The translations under genes and the position numbers were made by a program. Of a DNA stretch of 64,000 nt, positions 35,614 to 44,996 are shown in pieces. Source of the DNA: Leptospiraceae bacterium. Lineage in GTDB: Bacteria; Spirochaetota; Leptospiria; Leptospirales; Leptospiraceae. Every line of letters starts with the position of its first letter. The stretch's first letter is position 1. The notes beneath the pieces are model-generated. The model made no database searches. It was not told the origin of the DNA and saw only the letters and a program-made list of their open reading frames with translations. The DNA is taken from NCBI GenBank assembly GCA_022402465.1, contig JAKRSH010000014.1:62001-126000 (forward strand), given 5' to 3'.

Positions 35614-36486
35614 ATGAAAATAATTCATTCCCACCTAAAAGACTTAGGTGATAATTTTCACGTAAGAAGAGCCTTACCATCTTTAGAAGCTCGTCATGCG
35701 GGACCCTTTGTTTTTTTGGATCATTTTGGCCCAGTGGAAATGAAAACTGGCGAAGAACTTACTGTACGCCCACATCCTCATATTGGTCTTGCTACACTAA
35801 CCTATCTCTATGAAGGGGCTATCTTACACAGAGATAGTTTAGGAACAGAACAAATGATTCTTCCTGAAGAAACCAATTGGATGACTTCTGGAAATGGTAT
35901 AGTACACAGTGAACGTTCTAGAAAGGATTATGGACAAGTTCGTATTGAAGGTATCCAAGCTTGGGTTGCCTTACCACGAGAATTTGAGGATTGTGAGCCT
36001 GAATTTTTTCATTATGAAAAGAGCCAAATTCCTGAATTGATAACCGATACTTTTGAGATTCGATTGATCGCAGGTGAATTCTTAGGTTTAAAATCACCAG
36101 TAAAGATTTATTCCTCTCTATTTTATGCTGACTTTAAAGCAACTAAGGCATCATCGATAGCTTGGGATAGTTTGCAAAGCTCCGAATTGGGCTTGTATAT
36201 ATCCAAGGGAAGTATAGAGCTTAAAGACCAAGAATCAAATGAATCCACTGTCCTTAAGATGGGGGATCTAGCATTTTTTCCACCAGGAGAGAAAATAGAA
36301 TTCCAGCACTCACCTTATGCCAGGTTAGTTGTGCTTGGAGGTATGGCACACCCGGAGAAACGAATTCTCTATTGGAATTTTGTTTCATCTAGCCAAGAAA
36401 AGATTGATGAAGCGAAAATTCGTTGGAATGAAGACAGATTTCCCAAAGTACCAAATGAAACAGATAGAATTCCTTTACCAAAATAG
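35614..36486 (+). CDS. Pirin family protein
   Basis: A 290-residue bicupin. The N-terminal cupin has the pirin signatures DHFGPVEM, RPHPHIGLATLTYLYEG and HSERSRKD, with His residues that bind a metal in characterised pirins. These act variously as quercetinases or redox-sensing cofactors. The C-terminal half is the second, metal-free cupin (GLYISKGSIELKDQES, GDLAFFPPGEKIEF). It lies 13 bases after the first DUF1577 gene and 23 bases before osmC, so the group is probably one transcript. Confidence 0.92.
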   Translation: MKIIHSHLKDLGDNFHVRRALPSLEARHAGPFVFLDHFGPVEMKTGEELTVRPHPHIGLATLTYLYEGAILHRDSLGTEQMILPEETNWMTSGNGIVHSERSRKDYGQVRIEGIQAWVALPREFEDCEPEFFHYEKSQIPELITDTFEIRLIAGEFLGLKSPVKIYSSLFYADFKATKASSIAWDSLQSSELGLYISKGSIELKDQESNESTVLKMGDLAFFPPGEKIEFQHSPYARLVVLGGMAHPEKRILYWNFVSSSQEKIDEAKIRWNEDRFPKVPNETDRIPLPK

Positions 36487-36509
36487 AATAGTAGCACAAG
36501 GAGCTTGCG

Positions 36510-36965
36510 ATGTCAGAACATAAGATTCAATTAAATTGGAATAAAAATAATTCAATATTTGAATATGATAAATATGATAGAACTCATAATATTCAATTTA
36601 ACGGTGGGCAAGCTATCACAAGCTCCGCAACTAAGGAATTTTTAGGGAATGATAGCCATGCAAATCCAGAAGAATTAATGGCAGCCTCGCTTGCTTCATG
36701 CCATATGCTGACTTTTTTAGCCATAGCAGCCAAAAAGAAGCTTCAAGTTGAGAATTATGAGGACAATCCGACCGCAGTTCTAGACAAGGGTGCATCCGGT
36801 AGACTAGAAATAACTAAAATTATCCTAAGACCCAAAGTACAATTTGAAACAGGCACAAGTATGGATATTGAGACTCTAAACAAACTTCATGAATCTGCTC
36901 ATAGAAATTGTTTCATTGGCAACTCAATCTCATCTGACGTAACAATTGAACCGATCTTAGCATAA
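36510..36965 (+). CDS. OsmC-like peroxide-reducing protein
   Basis: A 151-residue OsmC/Ohr-superfamily protein, cytoplasmic, that reduces organic hydroperoxides with two redox cysteines. The first is in NPEELMAASLASCHMLTFLA; the second is in ESAHRNCFIGNSI. AGGAG seven bases upstream fixes the ATG at 36510. It closes the DUF1577-pirin-osmC group, and with pirin suggests a redox or hydroperoxide context. YhfA-, OsmC- and Ohr-type members cannot be separated with certainty from sequence alone. Confidence 0.9.
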   Translation: MSEHKIQLNWNKNNSIFEYDKYDRTHNIQFNGGQAITSSATKEFLGNDSHANPEELMAASLASCHMLTFLAIAAKKKLQVENYEDNPTAVLDKGASGRLEITKIILRPKVQFETGTSMDIETLNKLHESAHRNCFIGNSISSDVTIEPILA

Positions 36966-37058
36966 AATTAAATTTCATAAGACATAACACTTTGAACTTA
37001 AATCAATAATTTATTTCAATAAGAAATTTTTTCTTTACTTTGAATTATTGAATTTATA

Positions 37059-38222
37059 ATGATCTTCGTGGTAATGGAATTTAAACCTCACGAAGACAGA
37101 ATCCTTGACACTGTCAAAGAATCGGCACAGAAATATCATGTACTTTCTAAGTATCTTTTACAAAAGGAATTAACTCTCCGAGTCTTTCCTTTCAATCAGA
37201 AATTTACGATTCTCAAAATCAAAGAAGATGGAACTCAAATTGCCGTACGAAATGATTCAGGGATAATACTTGAGCAAGGAGCGAAAATAACACTTTTTTC
37301 TATCCTTGCAAAATACATCGAATTAGACTGTACAGTTCTTAAAGTTCAAGATGAGAATAAACTCATCCTAAATGTAGAAAAACTAGGAATCTCTAAAAAA
37401 AACAGAGAAAGTGACAGAGTTTCTTGTAAAGGGAATGTTTATATTAATAATATCGTGACTGTCAAGACTGTTATTGATGCCAACATGTTTCAAGTTCCAA
37501 CTTTAGTAAAAGTTGCCTTCGATGAGTTCAGATCCAAACTAGATCCGAAAAGATTCGAATATTCCAAAATAGATATTTTTAAATCTGACCTTCTTAGAAA
37601 GTTTATGCTTGTTAAACGAACAAGAAAAATTTTCTTTATTTCCGAAACACAAAATAATGAATCATATACACCTGGAAGTCCTGAATATTTGAAATTCGGA
37701 CAAGAAATTGATGATGATATTGAAATCGAGAAGAAGCGATATAGAGATGACAGAATAGTGTCGGAATGTATACTTCCAGTCTTATATGGAAGCAAGGAAG
37801 ATGACCTTCTTCCAATTGGTTATATCCACATCCAGAATAGGGAAAGTCATTTAAACGAAGATGATATTGAATATCTCAAGAAGTTAAGCAAGGAAATGGT
37901 ATTAAGAATTTTAGAATCGAATTCTATGCAAGTTGCCGGCAAATTTCCAGTAATTGATATTTCAGCAACAGGGCTTCAAGTAAAAATTGATGAGCCAAAT
38001 TTAATACAAATTTTGCCTAAACAGAAATTCTTTATCTTTGATATCGTATTTAAACTACAAACTCCATTCACAGTGATTGGTAAAATACGGTGGGTAGCCC
38101 ATAAAAAAGACGAAGATAGCATACTTTTAGGTTTAGAGTTGGAAGGAAAATCGGATCTACCTGGTGAAAGAGCCAATTTCTTGAAAAACATTGAAAATTT
38201 AAGAATGAATCTAGAAGTTTAA
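37059..38222 (+). CDS. DUF1577 family protein with PilZ-like C-terminus, copy 2
   Basis: A 387-residue paralogue of the protein at 34443. Shared motifs in order: LSKYLLQKELTLRV, MFQVPTLVKVAFDEFRSKL, PIGYIHIQNRESHLNEDD, FPVIDISATGLQVKIDE, TPFTVIGKIRW and a final LPGERANFLKNIENL. The PilZ-like part reads DISATGLQV, close to the D-x-S-x-x-G pattern of c-di-GMP binders, though the usual upstream R-x-x-x-R is unclear. ATG 37074 is an alternative start. A 93-base AT-rich gap separates it from osmC, so it may have its own promoter. Confidence 0.8.
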   Translation: MIFVVMEFKPHEDRILDTVKESAQKYHVLSKYLLQKELTLRVFPFNQKFTILKIKEDGTQIAVRNDSGIILEQGAKITLFSILAKYIELDCTVLKVQDENKLILNVEKLGISKKNRESDRVSCKGNVYINNIVTVKTVIDANMFQVPTLVKVAFDEFRSKLDPKRFEYSKIDIFKSDLLRKFMLVKRTRKIFFISETQNNESYTPGSPEYLKFGQEIDDDIEIEKKRYRDDRIVSECILPVLYGSKEDDLLPIGYIHIQNRESHLNEDDIEYLKKLSKEMVLRILESNSMQVAGKFPVIDISATGLQVKIDEPNLIQILPKQKFFIFDIVFKLQTPFTVIGKIRWVAHKKDEDSILLGLELEGKSDLPGERANFLKNIENLRMNLEV

Positions 38223-38362
38223 ATCTATTTTTCCATAGAGACATAATCATGTTTTTTTAAGTGAAAACTACTTTTAGATAAAAAAAAATAAAATAGTAAA
38301 AACCAGCTTGATAATCTTGAAAATATCCATCACATAAGTAATATACAGGCCTATTGAATACT

Positions 38363-38944
38363 ATGGACGGTACTACTCCTACTCCCTTGCTTCTGGAACC
38401 TACTCCTGGTTCTTATGCTATGTTTATTCCTCCGGACATGTCCTGTATAAAAGTCTTTCGAAAGGCCTTGAAAGAATCTTTAAAAAAAAATCTTTTCTCA
38501 GATGATGATATCCTTCAAATTGAATTAGCTTCAGACGAAGCTCTAACAAATTCTATTTCTGCGAATGTTGTAAACCATTCAGAAGAAACAATAATTTGTC
38601 GATGGATGATCAGCGATTTAAAAATTACCTTGTACATTTTGGACTATGGCTCTGGATTCAGATCAAATCCCAAGCTTGAATCTCATGAACCGAGTAGCAT
38701 GGAAGGTTATTTGGAAAATATTAAAAGATACCAATCTGACAAACCAGGTTTTCTTCCATTCAAAGGAGTACGAGTAGGCCATAAGAATGTTGGAAAGGGT
38801 TTAAAAATTATCCATTCATTTATGGACTCTGTTAAAATCATGTTCCATGTTGACGGAGAAGTATTTGAAGAAGTAGATGAGTCACGTATAACAGGATCTA
38901 TAATGGAGCTTGAATACGATGGCAAGAAAAGATCTTCTATCTGA
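38363..38944 (+). CDS. HATPase_c anti-sigma-factor-like (RsbW type) protein
   Basis: A 193-residue cytoplasmic protein with a GHKL ATPase fold: N-box IELASDEALTNSISANV, G1 box LDYGSGF, G2-like GKGLKIIHSFMDSVKI. This is the stand-alone form of anti-sigma regulatory serine kinases, which bind a sigma factor or an STAS antagonist. No histidine-kinase dimerisation domain is present. I use ATG 38363; the track's TTG at 38354 is nearer an AGG and may be real. No STAS or PP2C partner gene is adjacent, so its target is unknown. Confidence 0.82.
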   Translation: MDGTTPTPLLLEPTPGSYAMFIPPDMSCIKVFRKALKESLKKNLFSDDDILQIELASDEALTNSISANVVNHSEETIICRWMISDLKITLYILDYGSGFRSNPKLESHEPSSMEGYLENIKRYQSDKPGFLPFKGVRVGHKNVGKGLKIIHSFMDSVKIMFHVDGEVFEEVDESRITGSIMELEYDGKKRSSI

Positions 38945-38988
38945 GCTTTTTTTCTTTCTCAATAATTGAATGCTTTAAGAATGTAACT

Positions 38989-40086
38989 GTGATACTTCAT
39001 TTAAATACTTCTAGAGAATGGAGAGGCGGTGAGAACCAAGTTCTAAACCTTGCCTTAGGACTAAAGTCCAGAAAAATTCCTCAAATCATTATTGCTCAAC
39101 CAAAATCTCCTCTTTCTGAAAAAGCACAACAAGCTGGTATTGAAGTGATTGAACTTCCGATGAAAGGTGAATTTGATTTTAAAGCCATCCATCAACTAAG
39201 AGATATTATACGAGAAAGAAAAATAGGAATTGTTCATACTCATACTGCACATGCTCATTCAATTGCATTGTTTGCTAAGAAGAAAAAGGATAGATGGAAA
39301 TTAATTGTTTCGCGAAGAGTTGATTTTCGCATAAAGAAAAATCTCTTTTCTAAATGGAAATATAAATCACCTAAGGTAGATTTGTTTATTGGAGTTTCTA
39401 GACAAATTCAGAAGTATCTTCTTGAAGATGGAATAGAACCAGCAAGAGTCATCGCTATCCATAGTGGCATAGATATACAAAAATTTAAACGACTTCCTAG
39501 TGCAGATGGAATAAGAAAAGAATTGGAAATCAATAAGAAGACTCTAGTTATAGGAATTATTGCTGCCTTAGTTGACCACAAAGATCATACGACCTTTCTT
39601 CATGCAATTTCTAAAATCGAAACAGAAGTTCCCTATATAGCAATTATTCTGGGTGAAGGTAAACTTGACTCTAAGCTAAAAGAACTTGCAAGTAAATTGA
39701 ATTTAAATGATAAAGTTTACTTTCTGGGATTTAAACAAAATATTCCAGAATATCTCAATCTTATAGATATCTTTACTTTAACCTCTAAAGAAGAAGGACT
39801 AGGGACGGCTATCTTAGATGCTATGGCAGCAGGTAAACCTATTGTTGCAACAAGAGGGGGAGGAATTCCCGAAATGGTAGTACCCAATCAAGGTGGTCTT
39901 CTTTGTGATGTTGGGGATTCATCGGAATTGGCTCTTGCATATAAGACTCTTATTGAAAACTATTCGCTTCGAAAAGAGTTTTCGGAATTCAATAAATCTT
40001 ATGTTGATAGATTCTCTTTTGAAACTATGGTAAGTAAAACTGTTCAAGTGTATCATTCCTATCTAGGGAAAGAACTTTTTGACTGA
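38989..40086 (+). CDS. GT4-type glycosyltransferase
   Basis: A 365-residue GT-B glycosyltransferase. The N-terminal half has SREWRGGENQVLNLALGL and IVHTHTAHAHSIALFAKKK. The C-terminal nucleotide-sugar domain has HSGIDIQKFKR, IGIIAALVDHKDHTTFLHAI and the family E-x7-E pattern in SKEEGLGTAILDAMAAGKPIVATRGGGIPEM. It transfers a sugar from a nucleotide donor, probably to an envelope glycan or lipid at the inner face of the membrane. The GTG start is the first start codon in frame. polA follows by six bases. Confidence 0.9.
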   Translation: MILHLNTSREWRGGENQVLNLALGLKSRKIPQIIIAQPKSPLSEKAQQAGIEVIELPMKGEFDFKAIHQLRDIIRERKIGIVHTHTAHAHSIALFAKKKKDRWKLIVSRRVDFRIKKNLFSKWKYKSPKVDLFIGVSRQIQKYLLEDGIEPARVIAIHSGIDIQKFKRLPSADGIRKELEINKKTLVIGIIAALVDHKDHTTFLHAISKIETEVPYIAIILGEGKLDSKLKELASKLNLNDKVYFLGFKQNIPEYLNLIDIFTLTSKEEGLGTAILDAMAAGKPIVATRGGGIPEMVVPNQGGLLCDVGDSSELALAYKTLIENYSLRKEFSEFNKSYVDRFSFETMVSKTVQVYHSYLGKELFD

Positions 40087-40092
40087 GGAATC

Positions 40093-42927
40093 ATGAAAAA
40101 GAAAATTAAGAAATTGATGATCATAGATGGGCATGCTTTTGCCTTTCGCTCGTATTTTGCATTTTCAGCATCTAACTTAACTAATTCGAAAACTGGATTG
40201 CCATCTGGTGCTTTTTTCGGATTCTTTCGTATGCTATTTAAACTATTACAAGATTTCGAAGTTTCTCATATTGCAGTGACATTTGACCCTGGTACTAGAT
40301 TAGATCGACATGATATTTTTGATTCTTACAAGGCAACTCGCAAACCCATGCCAGATGACCTTCGTCCTCAAATTACAGAAATTATTGAAATGCTTAATTT
40401 TTTAGAATTTCCAGTACTTAAAATTGATCACAAAGAAGCTGATGACATAATTGGTACACTGTGTACTGTTTTTAAAAAGGAATCAGAAGAAATTCTAATT
40501 TTATCTGGAGATAAAGATCTTTACCAAGTTCTTTCATCTAATGTGCATATGCTCCGAGGTAAAAAGGGAGTTTCTGAGTTCCAGAAGATTGATCCAGAAT
40601 GGGTCGAGCAAGAAATTGGAATCACAACAGCTCAAGTTACTGATTATATGGCATTACTCGGCGATTCTTCTGACAATATCCCTGGTGTTAAAGGTATAGG
40701 AGAAAAAGGTGCTGCAAAACTTATTCAAGAATATTCTTCATTAGATAATATTTATAAAAAGATTGATACCATTGAAAATGCATCATTAAAAAGTAAATTA
40801 ATTGCGAATAAAGAGAACGCATTCTTATCCAAAAAACTTGCAACCATTGAATGCAATTTAGAATTAAAGGTCCAAGCAGATGATTTACTTTTACCTAATT
40901 ACTTAGAGGAGAAGAAAGTCTTTCACTTCAAGCACCAAGGATATAATGTCCTCTTTAGAGATCTTGCAAAGCAGGCAGGTATCAAAGATTTAAGTTCTAA
41001 AGAGGAAGAAGATAAATCTTCGGACTCAAGCAAATCACCAAAGACTAAAAAATCTTCCAAAGCTCAATCAAAGAAAACCTCAAGTAGCAATGATGGCAAT
41101 CTAGAAATCAATAATGAACCAGGTAAATACACTCGTATCAATAATGCAGATGACTTGAAGAAAATTCTTTCTGGTCTAAAAGATAATACCGTTCTTTGTA
41201 TTGATACAGAAACAACCTCAATCAATCCAAACAATGCAGATCTATTAGGAATTTCTTTTTCTTGGAAAGAAAAAACTGGATATTATATTCCACTCTCTTA
41301 TTCAGAGTCCTTGTATTCTTTAGCACTTCCTAAAGTAGATGATATCTTAAAAGTACTAAAACCAATTCTTGAGAATAATAAAATTCTTAAAGTTGGTCAA
41401 AATATAAAGTATGATTGGATAGTTCTTCAGAGATATGGAATAGACTTAAAAGGTGTAAGTTTTGATACCATGATTGGTTCTTACCTCTTGAATTCAGGAG
41501 TACGTCGTCACAATATGGATGACATGGCTATGGATTACTTAGGATACAAAACAATCACCTACGATGATTTAGTTGGAACAGGACGTAAGAAACAAAATCT
41601 CTTCGATGTAGATCCAGATAGAGTAACAGAATATGCAGCAGAAGATGCTGATATCACCTTAAGACTTTATAATTTATTGCATAAGAAAGTAGAACAAGAC
41701 AATTTAAAACTCATCTATGATGAATTAGAACATCCACTTATTTCAGTTTTAAAAGATATTGAAATGGCAGGGGTTACAATTGATGTTGATTATTTTGCAA
41801 AGCTTTCTAAGCAATTTGAGAAAAAGCTAGCAAATCTTGAAAAGAAAATTCATACACATGCAGGTAAAGAATTCAATATTGCTTCTACTAAAGAATTGCA
41901 GGTTGTACTTTTCGAGGAATTGCGCCTTCCCGCTGAGAAAAAAACTCAAACTGGTTACTCAACCGATCACTCTGTATTAGAATCTTTATATGGGATGCAC
42001 CCTATCATAGAAGATTTATTGGAGCATAGAAAATTTGCGAAACTAAAATCTACTTATGTTGATACTTTACCATCTCTGGTTAATCCAAAAACAAATAGAA
42101 TTCATACTAGCTACAATCAAACAATAGCTGCAACAGGTAGATTATCTTCTCAAGATCCTAATCTTCAGAATATCCCAATCAAAGATGAAGAAGGTAGATT
42201 GCTGAGACAAGGCTTTGTACCTTTTGATAGCAATTTTGAAATACTTAGTCTTGACTATTCTCAAATTGAACTTCGCATCATGGCTCACTTTTCACAAGAT
42301 CCAAAAATGATGGAAGCATACAAAGAGGGACTTGATATTCATAGGCGAACAGCTAGTGGATTGTTCCAAGTAGAAGAATCCAATGTAACATCAGAAATGC
42401 GAAATAAAGCGAAGATAGTTAACTTTTCTATTATTTATGGAGCAACAAGTTTTGGTTTATCCCAAAATATGAAAATATCCAGATCTGAGGCGAAAGAATT
42501 TATTAACTTATATTTCAACCAATACAGTGGGGTTAAAAAGTATATGGATGATACCATAGACTTTTGCTTAGAAAATGGATTTGTTGAGACTTTGAAAGGT
42601 CGAAAAAGATATATCCCAGATATTCATTCTTCGAATCGCCAAGTTGTAGAAGGAGCTAAGAGAGTTGCAATCAATACTCCCATCCAAGGAACTTCTGCCG
42701 ATATGATAAAGATAGCAATGATTCGAATACATGAGAGAATCTTAAAAGATAAATTTAAATCTCGAATAATAATGCAAGTTCATGATGAACTTGTCTTTGA
42801 AGTTGAAAAATCCGAAAAACAAAAATTCTACGATATGGCAAAGAAAGAAATGGAAACAGCACTACCATTAACTGTTCCTATTCTAGTTGAAGGTAAATTT
42901 GGTAAAAATTGGGATGAGGCACACTAA
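40093..42927 (+). CDS. polA: DNA polymerase I
   Basis: A 944-residue repair and replication polymerase with all three domains. The 5'-3' exonuclease (about 1-290) carries GLPSGAFFGFFRML, ADDIIGTL and LSGDKDLYQVL. A Lys/Ser-rich linker (about 310-345) follows. The 3'-5' proofreading domain keeps DTETTS, NIKYDW and YAAEDADIT, so it should be active. The polymerase domain has motif A LDYSQIELRIMAH, motif B RNKAKIVNFSIIYG and motif C MQVHDELVFEVE. It removes RNA primers and fills gaps. Six bases downstream of the glycosyltransferase, so possibly cotranscribed. Confidence 0.97.
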   Translation: MKKKIKKLMIIDGHAFAFRSYFAFSASNLTNSKTGLPSGAFFGFFRMLFKLLQDFEVSHIAVTFDPGTRLDRHDIFDSYKATRKPMPDDLRPQITEIIEMLNFLEFPVLKIDHKEADDIIGTLCTVFKKESEEILILSGDKDLYQVLSSNVHMLRGKKGVSEFQKIDPEWVEQEIGITTAQVTDYMALLGDSSDNIPGVKGIGEKGAAKLIQEYSSLDNIYKKIDTIENASLKSKLIANKENAFLSKKLATIECNLELKVQADDLLLPNYLEEKKVFHFKHQGYNVLFRDLAKQAGIKDLSSKEEEDKSSDSSKSPKTKKSSKAQSKKTSSSNDGNLEINNEPGKYTRINNADDLKKILSGLKDNTVLCIDTETTSINPNNADLLGISFSWKEKTGYYIPLSYSESLYSLALPKVDDILKVLKPILENNKILKVGQNIKYDWIVLQRYGIDLKGVSFDTMIGSYLLNSGVRRHNMDDMAMDYLGYKTITYDDLVGTGRKKQNLFDVDPDRVTEYAAEDADITLRLYNLLHKKVEQDNLKLIYDELEHPLISVLKDIEMAGVTIDVDYFAKLSKQFEKKLANLEKKIHTHAGKEFNIASTKELQVVLFEELRLPAEKKTQTGYSTDHSVLESLYGMHPIIEDLLEHRKFAKLKSTYVDTLPSLVNPKTNRIHTSYNQTIAATGRLSSQDPNLQNIPIKDEEGRLLRQGFVPFDSNFEILSLDYSQIELRIMAHFSQDPKMMEAYKEGLDIHRRTASGLFQVEESNVTSEMRNKAKIVNFSIIYGATSFGLSQNMKISRSEAKEFINLYFNQYSGVKKYMDDTIDFCLENGFVETLKGRKRYIPDIHSSNRQVVEGAKRVAINTPIQGTSADMIKIAMIRIHERILKDKFKSRIIMQVHDELVFEVEKSEKQKFYDMAKKEMETALPLTVPILVEGKFGKNWDEAH

Positions 42928-43008
42928 TTTTTACATTCTTGTAATATACTTGTAACAAACCTATCTTATCTTTCTAATATAAGTGTAGATAAACACAAGA
43001 GGTTATTC

Positions 43009-43788
43009 ATGAGCGTAGAAACTATTAAATCAACCATGAAAGCGAATAGAAAGCTAACTGTTCGAATTGCTGAAAATCAGTTAGAGATTGAAAGAGCATT
43101 GGCTTTGCGGTATGATGTTTTCAATCTAGAACTCGGTGAAGGTTTGCCACAATCTTCTTCAACTAGAAAAGACCGTGATGAGTACGATTTATACTGCAAT
43201 CATTTGATCGTTGTGGATGAATCAAATAACAATCAAATTGTAGGTACTTACAGAATTCTTAAAAGATCTGTAGCTAAAGAGAATATAGGTTTTTATTCTG
43301 AAAATGAATTTGATATAACAAATATTTACAATCTAGAAGAAGAAGTTGCAGAAATTGGTAGATCTTGTGTTCACCCGCAATATCGTGATGGTTCCGTAAT
43401 TACTATGCTTTGGTCTGGTCTTGCAGATTATATGATCAAAGAAAATGTAAGATATCTAATGGGCTGTGGATCCATTCATTCAACTGATTCAGTAATGGCA
43501 TCAGAAGTATATGCATTCTTAAAAGAAAAAGATGCACTTTCTGATGAAAAATTTAGAGTGTATCCTAATCCTGATTATTTGATTCCTGGATTTAATGATA
43601 ATCTAGAAGTCACAGATTTAAAAGCTTTAACCAAAAGCATTCCTCCACTCATCAAAGGATATATTAGAATCGGTTCTAAAATTTGTGGTGCTCCTGCTTT
43701 GGACAAAGTGTTCGGTACTGTAGATGTTTTTATTCTTTTTGATAGAAGCCTCATCACTGAGAAATATGGAAAGCATTACGATCTTTAA
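43009..43788 (+). CDS. OlsB-like GNAT acyltransferase
   Basis: A 259-residue acyl-ACP-dependent N-acyltransferase of the OlsB/autoinducer-synthase-like GNAT group. Features: [16 protein letters not shown] (the R-x-x-V-F entry), [50 protein letters not shown] and YLMGCGSI. OlsB makes lyso-ornithine lipids; Leptospira use of such lipids is not established by this sequence. AGAGG lies eight bases before ATG 43009. It is followed 10 bases on by the PiT-like carrier, probably as an operon that ends at the terminator at 44940. Confidence 0.82.
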   Translation: MSVETIKSTMKANRKLTVRIAENQLEIERALALRYDVFNLELGEGLPQSSSTRKDRDEYDLYCNHLIVVDESNNNQIVGTYRILKRSVAKENIGFYSENEFDITNIYNLEEEVAEIGRSCVHPQYRDGSVITMLWSGLADYMIKENVRYLMGCGSIHSTDSVMASEVYAFLKEKDALSDEKFRVYPNPDYLIPGFNDNLEVTDLKALTKSIPPLIKGYIRIGSKICGAPALDKVFGTVDVFILFDRSLITEKYGKHYDL

Positions 43789-43798
43789 TTTCTAATCT

Positions 43799-44935
43799 AT
43801 GAAGAACATTGAAGAGATAGACTACCAAAATCCTACTTCCAAGGACCAGATTCGATTTTATCTGGTCACTGGTTTTGCAGCCTTACTAATTACGGGCGGC
43901 TATTTTTTGGGTTTGCCAGCATACTATTTAGGTTGGATGGCTTTTGCGGTAGCTACTTTCTCTGTGGCTGGAAATGATGCAGTTCAGACTGTAGGTACTT
44001 TTATTGAAAGCAAAAAATCAATACACTGGTTACCTAAATTTGCAGTATTAGGTGGATTGCTTATTGTTGTTCATGTGATTGGTTGGCTTAGAGATTCAGG
44101 GGAAATTCATTTTCAAAGATTGGACAAGTTCCAGCCAGTTGAAAATTTCAATCTCTTTCAATTACTTGCGCCAATACTACTTGTAGTTATTACAAGAATG
44201 AAGGCTCCTGTTTCCACTACCTTCTTAGTTTTGGGCTTGTTTGGTGGACATAATATTGATAAAATGCTTACTAAGTCCTTCTTGGGTTATGGAATAGCTT
44301 TTGTATTGTCCATAGTGATTTGGGCAATTCTCGCCAAATTAGATCCGCATGAATATGAAGAAGATCATATGCCTAATCCTGTTGAGGAACGTCGTTGGTC
44401 CAACCTTCAATGGATCTCAACAATTTATTTATGGGTTGCTTGGCTACTGCAAGACACTGCGAATATAGCTGTATATTTACCAAGACAACTCAACTGGATG
44501 GAACTAGGAATTGCTTTAGGTATTCTTTTATTTGCCTTAGCGATTATTATTCGAACGAATGGCGGAACTATTCAAGAAGTTGTTTCTGAAAAATCTGACA
44601 TCAAATGGGCTAAGGCTGCTACAATTGTGGATTTAGTGTATGGCACCATTTTACTCATTTTTCAACAAGTAAGCAACCTTCCTATGTCTACAACTTGGGT
44701 ATTTCTTGGTCTTCTTGCTGGTAGAGAAATAATACTAAATGTTCTCACTTTTAGGGATGTACCTTACCTGGATACATTTAGGAAGGTAGGCAAGGATGTT
44801 ATTCTCGCATCTCTAGGAATAGCATTTAGTATTGGTTTTTATGCAATCTCAACTATAGTCTATCCAAATTCCAATTCCTTTAAATTCGAATTTTTCAAAA
44901 AGAATCCTAGCCCAGTAACAATCATAGAAAAATAA
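43799..44935 (+). CDS. Divergent PiT-family (inorganic phosphate transporter-like) carrier
   Basis: A 378-residue inner-membrane protein with about ten hydrophobic helices. Two inverted repeats are suggested by AGNDAVQTVGTF (canonical G-A-N-D-x-x-N) and LLQDTANIAVYLPR, and by KAPVSTTFLVLGLF with LPMSTTWVFLGLLAG. These fit the PiT symporters, which co-transport phosphate with H+ or Na+. The signatures are degenerate, so the substrate could differ. Preceded closely by the OlsB-like gene. Confidence 0.75.
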   Translation: MKNIEEIDYQNPTSKDQIRFYLVTGFAALLITGGYFLGLPAYYLGWMAFAVATFSVAGNDAVQTVGTFIESKKSIHWLPKFAVLGGLLIVVHVIGWLRDSGEIHFQRLDKFQPVENFNLFQLLAPILLVVITRMKAPVSTTFLVLGLFGGHNIDKMLTKSFLGYGIAFVLSIVIWAILAKLDPHEYEEDHMPNPVEERRWSNLQWISTIYLWVAWLLQDTANIAVYLPRQLNWMELGIALGILLFALAIIIRTNGGTIQEVVSEKSDIKWAKAATIVDLVYGTILLIFQQVSNLPMSTTWVFLGLLAGREIILNVLTFRDVPYLDTFRKVGKDVILASLGIAFSIGFYAISTIVYPNSNSFKFEFFKKNPSPVTIIEK

Positions 44936-44939
44936 ACAC

Positions 44940-44961
44940 ATCTGGCATGTTCCAGATTTTT
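44940..44961 (+). terminator. Rho-independent terminator after the PiT-like gene
   Basis: A six-pair stem (ATCTGG with CCAGAT), a CATGTT loop and a five-T tail, five bases after the stop codon. A short stem, but well placed before the AI-2E-family gene. Confidence 0.6.
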
Positions 44962-44996
44962 CTTGAATGCTATAGCGAATTTAGTAATATAGATTC

